Shown: positions 42,452-50,709, numbered from the stretch's first letter. The stretch is DNA of 64,000 nt from Solimonas sp040377605 (GCA_040377605.1 JBEIOK010000001.1:54938-118937); one strand, 5' to 3'. The notes: generated by a model not told the origin, from the letters alone. A program made the numbers and translations.

Positions 42452-43581
42452 GCCACCCGGCCCTGCGCGGTGAACGGCTGCAACGCTGCCAGGAACTGAT
42501 CGATCTCGGCGGACGTGTTGTCCTTGCCGATGCTGACCCGGATCGCGCCCTTGGCCACCTCCCGCGACAGACCCATGCCGATCAGTACGTGGCTGGGCTC
42601 GCCACTGCCACTGGCACAGGCCGAACCGCTGGACACGGCAAAACCCTTGCGGTCGAGCTGCATCAGCAGGGCCTCGCCGTCATACCCGCTGACGGCGAAT
42701 TGCAGCGTATTCGGCAGACGCTCGACGCCGTCGCCGAAGATGCGAATACCCGGCAGGGCACGCAAACCGGCCTCGAGCCGATCGCGCAGCGCACGCGCCT
42801 GCTGCGCGCGTGTCTCCAGCTCCAGCTGCGCGAGTTCTGCCGCCACGCCGAAGCCGACGATGCCCGCGACATTTTCGGTGCCGCCACGCAGGCCTTTCTC
42901 CTGCGCGCCGCCATGATGCAACGGCGCCAGTTCGACATCGTCGCCGACGATCAACGCGCCGATCCCCTTGGGGCCGTAAAGCTTGTGGCTGGACAGGCTC
43001 ATCAGATCCGCCCCCAGCGCCACGACATCGACCGGAATCTTGCCCGCAGCCTGCACCGCATCGACATGCAGCCGCGCACCGGCGGCATGGGCCTGCGCGG
43101 CGACGGCGGCCAGGTCCTGAATCACGCCGGTCTCGTTGTTGGCCCGCATCAGCGCCACCAGACAGACGGGGCCCGCCGCCAGCTGCCGCGTGAAGCGGGC
43201 GCCGTCAACCAGCCCCGATGCGTCAACCGCCACCGCCTCCACCTCGCGCCCCTGCGCCCGCAGCGACTCGGCGGCCTCCATGACGGCCGGATGTTCGGTA
43301 ATGCCGTAGAGCACGCGGCCGTTCGGGTGCAGCGCTGCGACGCCCTTCAGCGCGAGGTTGTTGGATTCCGTGCCGCCGGAGGTCCACACCAGCTGCCGGG
43401 GCTGGGCGCCGACCAGCGCCGCAACCTGGGCGCGCGCCGCCTCCACGGCGTCGCGCGCGGCACGTCCATAGCGGTGCAGGGAACTGGCGTTGCCATAGGG
43501 CCCGGACAGATACGGCAACATCGCCTCCAGCACGCGCGGGTCGACGCGCGTCGTGGCGTTGTGGTCGAGGTAGACCGGCAC
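42448..43581 (-). CDS. second cysteine desulfurase, NifS/IscS-like
   Basis: A 377-residue class V aminotransferase-fold desulfurase, paralogous to the next gene. H97, K200 (LSSHKLYGPKG) and C322 (SSGSACASGSGEPSHVL) are in place. Start is GTG at 43581, as the family N-terminus PVYLDHNATT begins there and AGGG lies upstream; cysE ends five nt before it. The loop after the Cys (ASGSGEPSHVLIGMG) is closer to NifS-type than to E. coli IscS. Two adjacent desulfurases probably divide partners. It sits where iscR-iscS would be in the Pseudomonas order. Confidence 0.9.
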   Translation of the reverse strand: MPVYLDHNATTRVDPRVLEAMLPYLSGPYGNASSLHRYGRAARDAVEAARAQVAALVGAQPRQLVWTSGGTESNNLALKGVAALHPNGRVLYGITEHPAVMEAAESLRAQGREVEAVAVDASGLVDGARFTRQLAAGPVCLVALMRANNETGVIQDLAAVAAQAHAAGARLHVDAVQAAGKIPVDVVALGADLMSLSSHKLYGPKGIGALIVGDDVELAPLHHGGAQEKGLRGGTENVAGIVGFGVAAELAQLELETRAQQARALRDRLEAGLRALPGIRIFGDGVERLPNTLQFAVSGYDGEALLMQLDRKGFAVSSGSACASGSGEPSHVLIGMGLSREVAKGAIRVSIGKDNTSAEIDQFLAALQPFTAQGRVA

Positions 43582-43586
43582 GCGGA

Positions 43587-44387
43587 TCAGCCCTGCGAGC
43601 TGCGCGTCGGGTTCCCGGCCAACGAGTCGAGTGCCGGCGGCGCATCCTTGCAGAAGTCCGGCAGTTCGAGCTTCGACAGCTCCAGCTCCGGCATGCGCGA
43701 ATCCATCTGGTTCAGCAGGCGGCAGACCCGCACCATCTGCTCATCGAGCTTCTGAACGTGTTCGAGCATCGCGGAAATCGCGTTGGCGACCGGATCCGGC
43801 ATGTCCCGCGACAAGCCGTAGGCATCAAAGCCCATCTTCTGCGCGATCGCGGCCACTGCCGCCGAAGGCTCGGCCTGCTCGCGCACGATCCGCGCCGGAA
43901 TGCCGACCACCGTGGCGCCAGGCGGGACTTCCTTGACGACCACCGAGTTGGACCCGACGCGGGCGCCGGCGCCCACCGTGAACGGCCCCAGGATCTTGGC
44001 CCCCGCCCCGACCACCACCCGGTCACCGAGCGTCGGATGCCGCTTGCCGCGGTTCCAGCTCACGCCGCCCAGCGTGACACCGTGATACAGCGTGACGTCA
44101 TCGCCGATTTCAGCCGTTTCCCCGATGACGACGCCCATGCCGTGGTCGATGAACAGGCGTCGCCCGATGCGAGCGCCCGGGTGAATCTCGACACCGGTAA
44201 GCCAGCGGGCCAGATTCGAGTTCAGCCGCGCCAGCCAGCGCAGGCCGCGACGCCATAGCCAATGACTGACCCGATGCCCCCAGACCGCATGCAGCCCCGG
44301 GTAGCAGGTCAGGACCTCCCAGGTCGTGCGCGCAGCGGGATCGCGCTCGAAAACGCTGGCGATGTCTTCACGGATACGGGCGAACAT
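43587..44387 (-). CDS. cysE: serine O-acetyltransferase
   Basis: A 266-residue enzyme making O-acetylserine from serine and acetyl-CoA, the first step to cysteine. The left-handed beta-helix is evident from hexapeptide repeats VEIHPGARIGRRLFIDHG, TLYHGVTLGG and HPTLGDRVVVGAGAKILG. The C-terminus is longer than the minimal CysE and includes a Leu-rich helix, MLEHVQKLDEQMVRVCRLL. It heads the cysteine-to-sulfur gene series: cysE makes cysteine and the two desulfurases use it. Confidence 0.94.
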   Translation of the reverse strand: MFARIREDIASVFERDPAARTTWEVLTCYPGLHAVWGHRVSHWLWRRGLRWLARLNSNLARWLTGVEIHPGARIGRRLFIDHGMGVVIGETAEIGDDVTLYHGVTLGGVSWNRGKRHPTLGDRVVVGAGAKILGPFTVGAGARVGSNSVVVKEVPPGATVVGIPARIVREQAEPSAAVAAIAQKMGFDAYGLSRDMPDPVANAISAMLEHVQKLDEQMVRVCRLLNQMDSRMPELELSKLELPDFCKDAPPALDSLAGNPTRSSQG

Positions 44388-44422
44388 GAGAGTCAGTCGA
44401 TGAGCGAAATGAAGGCGCAGCG

Positions 44423-44441
44423 ATTGTAGACCAATTTAGTC
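44423..44441 (-). promoter_or_regulatory. IscR type 1-like operator and -10 upstream of cysE
   Basis: On the minus strand, GACTAAATTGGTC (44441-44429) is a 13-nt inverted repeat (GACYAA-N-TTRGTC). It differs at one position from the IscR type 1 core GACTRWWWYAGTC. TACAAT (44428-44423), a good -10, follows at once, 36 nt before the cysE ATG. The site overlaps the trmJ stop codon. No iscR gene is in the window. Confidence 0.5.
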
Positions 44442-45245
44442 CTGTTTCGACGCCGGCTCGTCGGATGCCAGCGGGTCCGGCAGCGGAATCCGGCGCCCCT
44501 TGGGTCGCTCGAACGACGTCAGGATGCCGCGCAGAATATTGAGTTCATTGCGATCCGGACTGGCACGGTTGAAGAACGTGCGCAGGCGCCGCATCAGGTG
44601 ACGCGGATTGGCCGGATCCAGGAAACCGGTCGATAGCAGCATCTTCTGCAGATGCCCGTAGAACCGCTCCATTTCCTCGACGGTGGGCGGCACGTACCAG
44701 GGATGGTCCTTCTTGGACGAGACACTGGGCGCCTGCGGGTGCGCCGCGCGCCGCAGCTCGTAGGCCAGGATCTGCACGGCCTGCGACAGGTTCAGCGAGC
44801 TGTAACCCGGGTTGGTGGGAATCATTGTCGCGGCGTGGCAGCAGTCGAGCTCCTCGTTGGTCAGGCCGGTGCGTTCGCAGCCGAACACCAGCGCCACCGG
44901 GGCGCTGGCGGCGCGCGCCAGCGCACGGCCCGCGCCCTCCCAGGGCGTCAGCGGCTCATCGCCGAGGTGGCGGACCCGCGCCGAGGACGCCAGCACCCAG
45001 CCGCAGTCGCTGACGGCCTCCTCCAGCGAGGACACGATCCGCGCGCTATCGAGCACGCTTTCCGCATGTGCCGCGGTGGCGCGTGCCTGCGGATGCGGGT
45101 ACCGGTCGGGATTCACCAGCACGAGATCGTTCAGGCCCATCGTCAGCATCGCGCGTGCGGTCGCGCCGATATTGCCCGGGTGCTGGGTCGAAACCAGAAC
45201 GATACGGATATTGGACAGGGGGTCGGAGGCGGGGGCGGCGGTCAT
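44436..45245 (-). CDS. trmJ: tRNA (cytidine/uridine-2'-O-)-methyltransferase TrmJ
   Basis: A 269-residue SPOUT-class methyltransferase that modifies position 32 of several tRNAs. N-terminal IVLVSTQHPGNIGATARAM, the knot motifs LVFGCERTGLTNEEL and IPTNPGYSSLNLSQAVQIL, and the C-terminal extension with RHLMRRLRTFFNRA mark TrmJ rather than other SPOUT enzymes. It is divergent from suhB with 63 nt between starts, as in Pseudomonas. There is no clear Shine-Dalgarno, and a CATAAT element lies only about 6 nt before the ATG. Confidence 0.94.
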   Translation of the reverse strand: MTAAPASDPLSNIRIVLVSTQHPGNIGATARAMLTMGLNDLVLVNPDRYPHPQARATAAHAESVLDSARIVSSLEEAVSDCGWVLASSARVRHLGDEPLTPWEGAGRALARAASAPVALVFGCERTGLTNEELDCCHAATMIPTNPGYSSLNLSQAVQILAYELRRAAHPQAPSVSSKKDHPWYVPPTVEEMERFYGHLQKMLLSTGFLDPANPRHLMRRLRTFFNRASPDRNELNILRGILTSFERPKGRRIPLPDPLASDEPASKQD

Positions 45246-45308
45246 GCGTGTATTATGCGCGCGCCGTTATCGCTCCTTGTCTCCGCTCCTCTCGCTTCAC
45301 GGGCCTCC

Positions 45309-46103
45309 ATGCACCCGCTGATCAATATCGCCGTGGCCGCCGCTCGTTCGGCCGGCAACCACATCATGCGTTACTACGACCGTGCCGATCAGTTGGCCGT
45401 CGAGCGCAAGGCCCGCAACGACTTCGTGACCCAGGTCGACCGTGGTGCCGAGAGCGAAATCATCCGCACGATCCAGAAGGCCTATCCGCAGCATGCGATC
45501 CTTGGCGAGGAAAGCGGCGCGATCGGTAACCCGGAGCGCGCCGAGGTCACGTGGATCATCGATCCACTCGACGGTACCACCAACTTCCTGCATCGCATTC
45601 CGCACTTCGCCGTGTCGATCGGCATCCAGGTGCGCGGGCGGCTCGAACACGGCGTGATCTACGCCCCCTGCACCCAGGACCTGTACACGGCCTCGCGCGG
45701 CGACGGCGCCCTGCTCAACAATCGCAAGCTGCGCGTCAGTGCCTGCAAGGAGCTCGATTCGGCCCTGATCGGCACCGGCGTGCCGCTGCAGGAACACTAC
45801 CTCGAGCGATACCTGCCCATGCTGCGCAACGTTGCCGCCCACACGGCCGGCGTGCGCCGCGCGGGCGCGGCCTCGCTGGACCTGGCCTATGTGGCCGGTG
45901 GCCGGCTTGACGGTTTCTGGGAGTTCAACCTCAAGCCCTGGGACATCGCCGCTGGCATCGTGCTGATCCAGGAAGCGGGCGGCGTCGTGCGCGAGCTTGA
46001 TGGCGAGGACGACGTGCTCAAGACCGGCAATCTCCTGGCGGCCAACAGCAAGCTGATCGACGAACTGGCCCCGCTGCTGCCGCGCCGCCGTCGCGAGGCC
46101 TGA
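45309..46103 (+). CDS. suhB: inositol-1-monophosphatase SuhB
   Basis: A 264-residue Mg-dependent phosphatase of SuhB size, starting at the ATG at 45309. Metal-site motifs are GEESG, IIDPLDGTTNF and KPWDIAAG. Besides hydrolysing inositol 1-phosphate, SuhB in E. coli takes part in rRNA transcription antitermination complexes. It is divergent from trmJ. The 96 nt after it lead to rfbB with no obvious terminator. Confidence 0.95.
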   Translation: MHPLINIAVAAARSAGNHIMRYYDRADQLAVERKARNDFVTQVDRGAESEIIRTIQKAYPQHAILGEESGAIGNPERAEVTWIIDPLDGTTNFLHRIPHFAVSIGIQVRGRLEHGVIYAPCTQDLYTASRGDGALLNNRKLRVSACKELDSALIGTGVPLQEHYLERYLPMLRNVAAHTAGVRRAGAASLDLAYVAGGRLDGFWEFNLKPWDIAAGIVLIQEAGGVVRELDGEDDVLKTGNLLAANSKLIDELAPLLPRRRREA

Positions 46104-46199
46104 CCCCGCTCGCAGCCCCGGCGCTGCATTGGGTAAGCTGCGGGCCTGACGCCGGCGCAGAATCGGCGACCATCTGTTGCCGAATCGGGGATTTCAGGC

Positions 46200-47273
46200 T
46201 TGTCGACTACTTTGCTCATTACCGGCGGCGCCGGTTTCATCGGCTCCGCGCTGATCCGTACCCTGCTGGCGGACAGCGACTACCGCATCGTCAATGTCGA
46301 CAAGCTGACCTACGCCGCCAGCCTCGACGCGCTCGAGGACGCAACCCGCAATCCGCGCTATGCCTTCGTGCAGGCGGATATCTGTGATGGCCCCGCGCTG
46401 GAACGCGTGTTTGCCGAGCATCGTCCGGACGGCGTGATCCACCTCGCGGCCGAGTCGCATGTCGACCGCTCGATCGACGGCCCGGCCGAATTCATCCAGA
46501 CCAACATCGTCGGCACGTTCCGCCTGCTGGAAGTGGCACTGGCCTACTGGCAGCAGCTGCCACCGGCCGCGCGCAGCGCGTTTCGCTTCCATCACGTCTC
46601 GACCGACGAGGTCTACGGCACGCTGGGCGCCAGCGGCCTGTTCACCGAGGACACCGCCTACGCCCCGAACTCGCCCTACTCCGCGAGCAAGGCCAGTTCC
46701 GACCACCTGGTCCGCGCCTGGCACCACACCTACGGCCTGCCGGTGGTCGCGACCAACTGCTCGAACAACTACGGGCCCTACCAGTTCCCTGAAAAGCTGA
46801 TCCCGCTGATGATCCTCAACGCGGTTGAGGGCAAGCCGCTGCCGGTCTACGGTACCGGCGAGAACGTGCGCGACTGGCTGTATGTGGAGGACCACGCCCG
46901 CGCCCTGCGCGCGGTCTATGAGCGCGGCCGTCTGGGCGAGTCCTACAACATCGGCGGCCACAACGAGCTGCGCAACATCGATCTCGTCCATCGCCTCTGC
47001 GAGCTGCTCGACGAGCTGCGCCCCGGTACCGCCAACAAGCCGCACCGTGAACTGATCCGCTTCGTCACCGACCGCAAGGGCCACGACCTGCGCTACGCCA
47101 TCGACGCCGGCAAGATCGACCGCGAGCTCGGCTGGAAACCGCGCGAGACCTTCGATACCGGACTGCGCAAGACGGTGAGCTGGTATCTGGCACATCTCGA
47201 CTGGTGCCGCAGCCTGCAGGCGCGCGGCTATCGCCAGGAACGCCTGGGCATGGGCAGGAGCGCAAACTCGTGA
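46200..47273 (+). CDS. rfbB: dTDP-glucose 4,6-dehydratase
   Basis: A 357-residue short-chain dehydrogenase-family enzyme. Start is TTG at 46200 (no ATG precedes the NAD-binding motif), with GGGGA about 9 nt upstream. Motifs: LLITGGAGFIGSAL, STDEVYG, YSASKASSDHLV (catalytic Tyr/Lys) and NNYGPYQFPEKLIP. It makes dTDP-4-keto-6-deoxyglucose, step 2 of dTDP-L-rhamnose synthesis, and begins an rfbBACD set. The 14 nt before its start recur upstream of the sugar transferase gene at 49909. Confidence 0.96.
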   Translation: MSTTLLITGGAGFIGSALIRTLLADSDYRIVNVDKLTYAASLDALEDATRNPRYAFVQADICDGPALERVFAEHRPDGVIHLAAESHVDRSIDGPAEFIQTNIVGTFRLLEVALAYWQQLPPAARSAFRFHHVSTDEVYGTLGASGLFTEDTAYAPNSPYSASKASSDHLVRAWHHTYGLPVVATNCSNNYGPYQFPEKLIPLMILNAVEGKPLPVYGTGENVRDWLYVEDHARALRAVYERGRLGESYNIGGHNELRNIDLVHRLCELLDELRPGTANKPHRELIRFVTDRKGHDLRYAIDAGKIDRELGWKPRETFDTGLRKTVSWYLAHLDWCRSLQARGYRQERLGMGRSANS

Positions 47274-47367
47274 CAACTTCCCTCACCCCACCGTCCGCGT
47301 TCGCGGGCGGTTCCCCCCGCTCCCGCACTGCGCGACAGGGGCAGGTGTCTCGCTACGCGAGAAGCAC

Positions 47368-48243
47368 ATGAAGGGCATCATCCTCGCCGGCGGCAGCGGC
47401 ACGCGCCTCTACCCGGCCACGCAGGCCGTGTCCAAGCAACTGCTGCCGGTCTACGACAAGCCGATGATCTACTACCCGCTGAGCACGCTGATGCTCGCGG
47501 GCATTCGTGACATCCTGATCATCTCCACACCGCAGGACACGCCGCGCTTCGAGCAACTGCTCGGCAATGGCAGCCGCTGGGGCCTGACCCTGTCCTATAC
47601 CGTTCAACCCAGCCCTGATGGCCTGGCCCAGGCGTTCCTGCTCGGAGAACGTTTCATCGACGGCCAGCGCTGCGCGCTGGTCCTGGGCGACAACCTGTTC
47701 TACGGCCACGACATGGTGCCGATGCTGCGGCGCGCGGCCGAACGTGAAGTGGGCGCCACTGTCTTCGCCTATCCCGTGCAGGATCCGGAGCGCTATGGCG
47801 TGGTCGATTTCGATGCCGCCGGCAAGGTGCTGTCGATCGAGGAAAAGCCCAAGCAGCCAAAATCGCGATACGCCGTGACCGGCCTGTACTTCTACGACGC
47901 CGACGTCGTCACCCTCGCCCAGCAGGTGAAGCCCTCCCCGCGCGGCGAGTTGGAGATCACCGACCTCAACGGCCTCTACCTGCAGCGCGGCGATCTGTGC
48001 GTGGAGCGCATGGGCCGCGGCATGGCCTGGCTCGATACCGGCACCCATGACTCACTGCTGGAAGCCGGCACCTTCATCCAGACGCTGGAGAAGCGCCAGG
48101 GCCTGAAGATCGCCTGCCCGGAAGAAGTCGCCTATCGCGGCGGCTTCATTGACGCCGCGCAGCTCCGACGTCTGGCCGAACCCCTGATGAAGAGCGGCTA
48201 TGGCCACTATCTGATGCGCGTGCTCGAAGAGCGGATTTTCTGA
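47368..48243 (+). CDS. rfbA: glucose-1-phosphate thymidylyltransferase
   Basis: A 291-residue RmlA enzyme making dTDP-glucose from dTTP and glucose 1-phosphate. Motifs: IILAGGSGTRLYPATQAVSK at the N-terminus, YDKPMIYYPLSTLM, LVLGDNLFYG, FDAAGKVLSIEEKPKQPKS and MAWLDTGTHDSLLEA. Standard length. It follows rfbB after a 94-nt gap that holds no feature I can name. Confidence 0.97.
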   Translation: MKGIILAGGSGTRLYPATQAVSKQLLPVYDKPMIYYPLSTLMLAGIRDILIISTPQDTPRFEQLLGNGSRWGLTLSYTVQPSPDGLAQAFLLGERFIDGQRCALVLGDNLFYGHDMVPMLRRAAEREVGATVFAYPVQDPERYGVVDFDAAGKVLSIEEKPKQPKSRYAVTGLYFYDADVVTLAQQVKPSPRGELEITDLNGLYLQRGDLCVERMGRGMAWLDTGTHDSLLEAGTFIQTLEKRQGLKIACPEEVAYRGGFIDAAQLRRLAEPLMKSGYGHYLMRVLEERIF

Positions 48244-48253
48244 CCCCTGACCT

Positions 48254-48808
48254 ATGCAAGCCATCGCCACCGAACTGCCGGATGTCGTGGTCCTCGAACC
48301 GAAGATCTTCGGCGATGACCGCGGCTTCTTCATGGAGACCTATAACCAGGACGTGTTCGCCCGCCTGACCGGCTGTCGCGACGTCATGGTTCAGGACAAC
48401 CACTCCCGCTCCGTGCGCGGCGTGCTGCGCGGCCTGCACTACCAGCTGCCACCGATGGCCCAGGGCAAGCTGGTTCGCGCCATCGCAGGCGAGATCTTTG
48501 ACGTCGCCGTCGACATCCGCCGTGGTTCCCCGACCTTCGGCCGCTGGACCGGCGTGCATCTCAGCGCCGACAACAAGCGGCAGCTGTGGATCCCGCCTGG
48601 CTTTGCGCACGGCTTCTACACCGTGTCGGAGACGGCCGAAGTCGTCTACAAGGTCACGGCGCTCTATGCCCCCGCCCAGGATCGCGGCATCTGCTGGAAT
48701 GATCCCGATGTCGGCATTCGCTGGCCGCTGGTCGAGGGCGCCGCGCCGCTGCTGTCCGGCAAGGATGCCGCCGCCAAGAGACTGAAGGACGCCGAGGTCT
48801 TCGCATGA
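48254..48808 (+). CDS. rfbC: dTDP-4-dehydrorhamnose 3,5-epimerase
   Basis: A 184-residue cupin-type RmlC. The conserved core includes DDRGFFMETYNQDVF, RGVLRGLHYQLPP with the catalytic His, FDVAVDIRRGSPTFG and PPGFAHGFYTVSE. It epimerises C3 and C5 of dTDP-4-keto-6-deoxyglucose. Its stop overlaps the rfbD ATG by ATGA (48805-48808). A second, more distant homologue lies at 53078-53617 in the CDP-sugar operon. Confidence 0.96.
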   Translation: MQAIATELPDVVVLEPKIFGDDRGFFMETYNQDVFARLTGCRDVMVQDNHSRSVRGVLRGLHYQLPPMAQGKLVRAIAGEIFDVAVDIRRGSPTFGRWTGVHLSADNKRQLWIPPGFAHGFYTVSETAEVVYKVTALYAPAQDRGICWNDPDVGIRWPLVEGAAPLLSGKDAAAKRLKDAEVFA

Positions 48809-49674
48809 GTGCAACCCCCATCCTGATCACCGGCGCCCGTGGCCAGCTGGGGCTGGAACTGCAGGCCCGTGCCCCCGCGGATGTGACGCTCACGGCGATT
48901 GATCTGCAGGAATTGGACATCACCGACGCCGACGCCACCGCCGCACAGGTCGCGGCGATCCGCCCGCGCTGGATCATCAACTGCGCCGCCTACACCGCTG
49001 TCGACAAGGCCGAGAGCGACTCCGCGCTGGCCATGCGCGTCAACCGCGACGGGGCGCGCCACCTTGCCCAGGCCGCCAGACAGCACGGTGCCCGGCTCGT
49101 GCATATCTCGACGGATTTCGTGTTCGACGGCTGCAAATCCTCGCCCTATCTGCCCGACGATCCCCCACATCCGCTGGGCTCGTATGGTCAGACCAAGCTC
49201 GAGGGCGAGCTCGCCGTGGCGCAGGCCAGCGACGGCGATGCGCTGATTGTCCGCACGGCCTGGCTCTACTCCGCCCACGGCGCCAACTTCGCCAAGACCA
49301 TCCTGCGCCTGCTGGCCGAGCGTCCCGAGGTCCGTGTGGTCGCGGACCAAGTCGGCACGCCGACCTCCGCCGGCACGCTGGCCGATACGCTATGGAAGCT
49401 GATCGCCGCCAATGCCAGCGGCGGCCGCTATCACTACACCGACAGCGGGGTCGCGAGCTGGTACGACTTCGCCGTCGCGATTCGCGCCGCCGCCAGCCGC
49501 CACCAACAGCGCACGCTGCCCCCCGTGCTGCCGATTCGCACCGAGGACTACCCCACTCCGGCGCGGCGCCCCGCCTACTCGGTTCTGGATCGGCAGCGCA
49601 CGCTGGCCATTACCGGCCCCGCTCCGCACTGGCAGGAAGCGCTCGAATCCGTCATGGCGCAGCTGCTGGCCTGA
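48805..49674 (+). CDS. rfbD: dTDP-4-dehydrorhamnose reductase
   Basis: A 289-residue NAD(P)H-dependent reductase, last step to dTDP-L-rhamnose. Motifs: ILITGARGQLGLEL, NCAAYTAVDKAESD, STDFVFDG, YGQTKLEGE with the Tyr-x3-Lys pair, and TAWLYSAHGANF. Translationally coupled to rfbC. A rhamnosyl acceptor glycan is implied, but no rhamnosyltransferase gene is in the window. Confidence 0.96.
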   Translation: MSATPILITGARGQLGLELQARAPADVTLTAIDLQELDITDADATAAQVAAIRPRWIINCAAYTAVDKAESDSALAMRVNRDGARHLAQAARQHGARLVHISTDFVFDGCKSSPYLPDDPPHPLGSYGQTKLEGELAVAQASDGDALIVRTAWLYSAHGANFAKTILRLLAERPEVRVVADQVGTPTSAGTLADTLWKLIAANASGGRYHYTDSGVASWYDFAVAIRAAASRHQQRTLPPVLPIRTEDYPTPARRPAYSVLDRQRTLAITGPAPHWQEALESVMAQLLA

Positions 49675-49712
49675 ATCCCGTCGATTCAAATCTGTCAGCC
49701 CCGGCACCGCGG

Positions 49713-49751
49713 TCTGACGGTCAGATCAGCAGGAAATGTCGGATATTTCCT
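49713..49751 (+). promoter_or_regulatory. two inverted repeats upstream of the sugar transferase
   Basis: TCTGA-CGG-TCAGA (49713-49725) and AGGAAAT-N7-ATTTCCT (49731-49751) are both perfect inverted repeats in the rfbD to sugar-transferase spacer. The second has the size and AT-rich arms of a dimeric regulator's operator. Neither is followed by a T-run. Confidence 0.45.
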
Positions 49752-49793
49752 ACGTTTTACAGCGGGACGTGACGTACTTTGCACCTTTCAGTG

Positions 49794-49834
49794 TTGCAAA
49801 GGCTTGCAAAGGCTTGACGCAGTAGGCCTTTGCA
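49794..49834 (+). repeat. TTGCAAAGGC repeat cluster
   Basis: TTGCAAAGGC occurs twice head to tail (49794-49803, 49804-49813) and TGCAAAGGCC once inverted (49834-49825), all ~75-115 nt before the sugar transferase start. The arrangement of two direct copies and one inverted copy suggests a regulator-binding region or a small hairpin. Confidence 0.5.
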
Positions 49835-49908
49835 GGCAACAGTCCATGACACCGGCATGACAAAAACAGACGGGCAGCCGGGCCCAAATGGAGAATCGGG
49901 GATTTCTG

Positions 49909-50640
49909 GTGAGCTACAACCCGCGATGGGGCTCAGGCGTGGCCGTGCAGCCCTACGATGAGGCAGACGATACCGGCATCGACAACCCGATGCCGGTAGG
50001 CCTGTCTGACGGCGCCGAGAGGGCAACGGCGCAGCCGACGGGTTTCTATGCCCGTTACGGCAAGCGCGCTTTCGACATCCTGTTTGCCTCCGCGTTTCTG
50101 GTCGGCGCCGCGATCTGGCTGTTCCCGCTGATCGTCCTGGCCATTCGGCTTGAATCGCGCGGCCCTGCGCTGTTCCGCCAGCGGCGTATCGGGCTCAACG
50201 GCGTGCCGTTCAACTGCCTGAAATTCCGCACGATGGTGCACGCGCCAGACGCGCCCTTCCAGCAGGCGCAGCAGAACGATCCGCGCGTCACCCGCGTCGG
50301 ACGCTTTCTGCGCCGGCACAATCTCGACGAGCTTCCGCAGTTCTTCAACGTGCTGATCGGAGAGATGTCCGTCGTCGGTCCGCGCCCGCATGTTGCCGCG
50401 CTGGACGACCTCTACAGCAGCCGCCTGCCCGGCTACTGCAACCGCAACCTCGTGCCGCCCGGCGTCACGGGCCTGGCGCAGATCAGCGGCCATCGCGGCG
50501 AAACGCGAACCTTGCGTGAGATGGCGCAGCGCGTGCGCCTCGACCTGTTCTACGTGCGCCGCTACACCCTGGCCCTGGATATCCGCACGATTTTCGCGAC
50601 GATCCGTCGGGGCATCGAAGGCGATGACAAGGCCTACTGA
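49909..50640 (+). CDS. polyprenyl-phosphate sugar-1-phosphate transferase (initiating glycosyltransferase)
   Basis: A monotopic phosphoglycosyl transferase of about 243 residues. I prefer the GTG at 49909, which has CGGGGA 7 nt upstream; an ATG at 49888 is in frame but lacks such a signal. A membrane re-entrant segment (AFDILFASAFLVGAAIWLFPLI region) is followed by the PF02397 core: RIGLNGVPFNCLKFRTM, RVGRFLRRHNLDELPQFFNV, MSVVGPRPHV and PGVTGLAQISGHRGE. It would load a sugar phosphate on undecaprenyl phosphate to start an exopolysaccharide or O-unit. It stands alone without wzx/wzy genes nearby. Confidence 0.9.
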   Translation: MSYNPRWGSGVAVQPYDEADDTGIDNPMPVGLSDGAERATAQPTGFYARYGKRAFDILFASAFLVGAAIWLFPLIVLAIRLESRGPALFRQRRIGLNGVPFNCLKFRTMVHAPDAPFQQAQQNDPRVTRVGRFLRRHNLDELPQFFNVLIGEMSVVGPRPHVAALDDLYSSRLPGYCNRNLVPPGVTGLAQISGHRGETRTLREMAQRVRLDLFYVRRYTLALDIRTIFATIRRGIEGDDKAY

Positions 50641-50662
50641 GCCGCGCCGTCCCGCACACAAC

Positions 50663-50691
50663 AAAAAAAGCCGGGCAATGCCCGGCTTTTT
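50663..50691. terminator. bidirectional terminator between convergent genes
   Basis: GCCGGGC-AAT-GCCCGGC flanked by a run of A on the left and of T on the right, 22 nt after the sugar transferase stop and 18 nt before the convergent small gene's stop. It can serve both strands. Confidence 0.92.
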
Positions 50692-50709
50692 CATTTCACG
50701 TCTGCAGCC

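Noticed and set aside
41285..43581. Two desulfurase genes as a frameshifted single gene
   Set aside because: Each has a full set of catalytic residues and its own start; they are separate paralogues.
49750..49815. Sigma54 promoter before the sugar transferase
   Set aside because: No GG-N10-GC spacing could be found among the TTGCA-like sequences.
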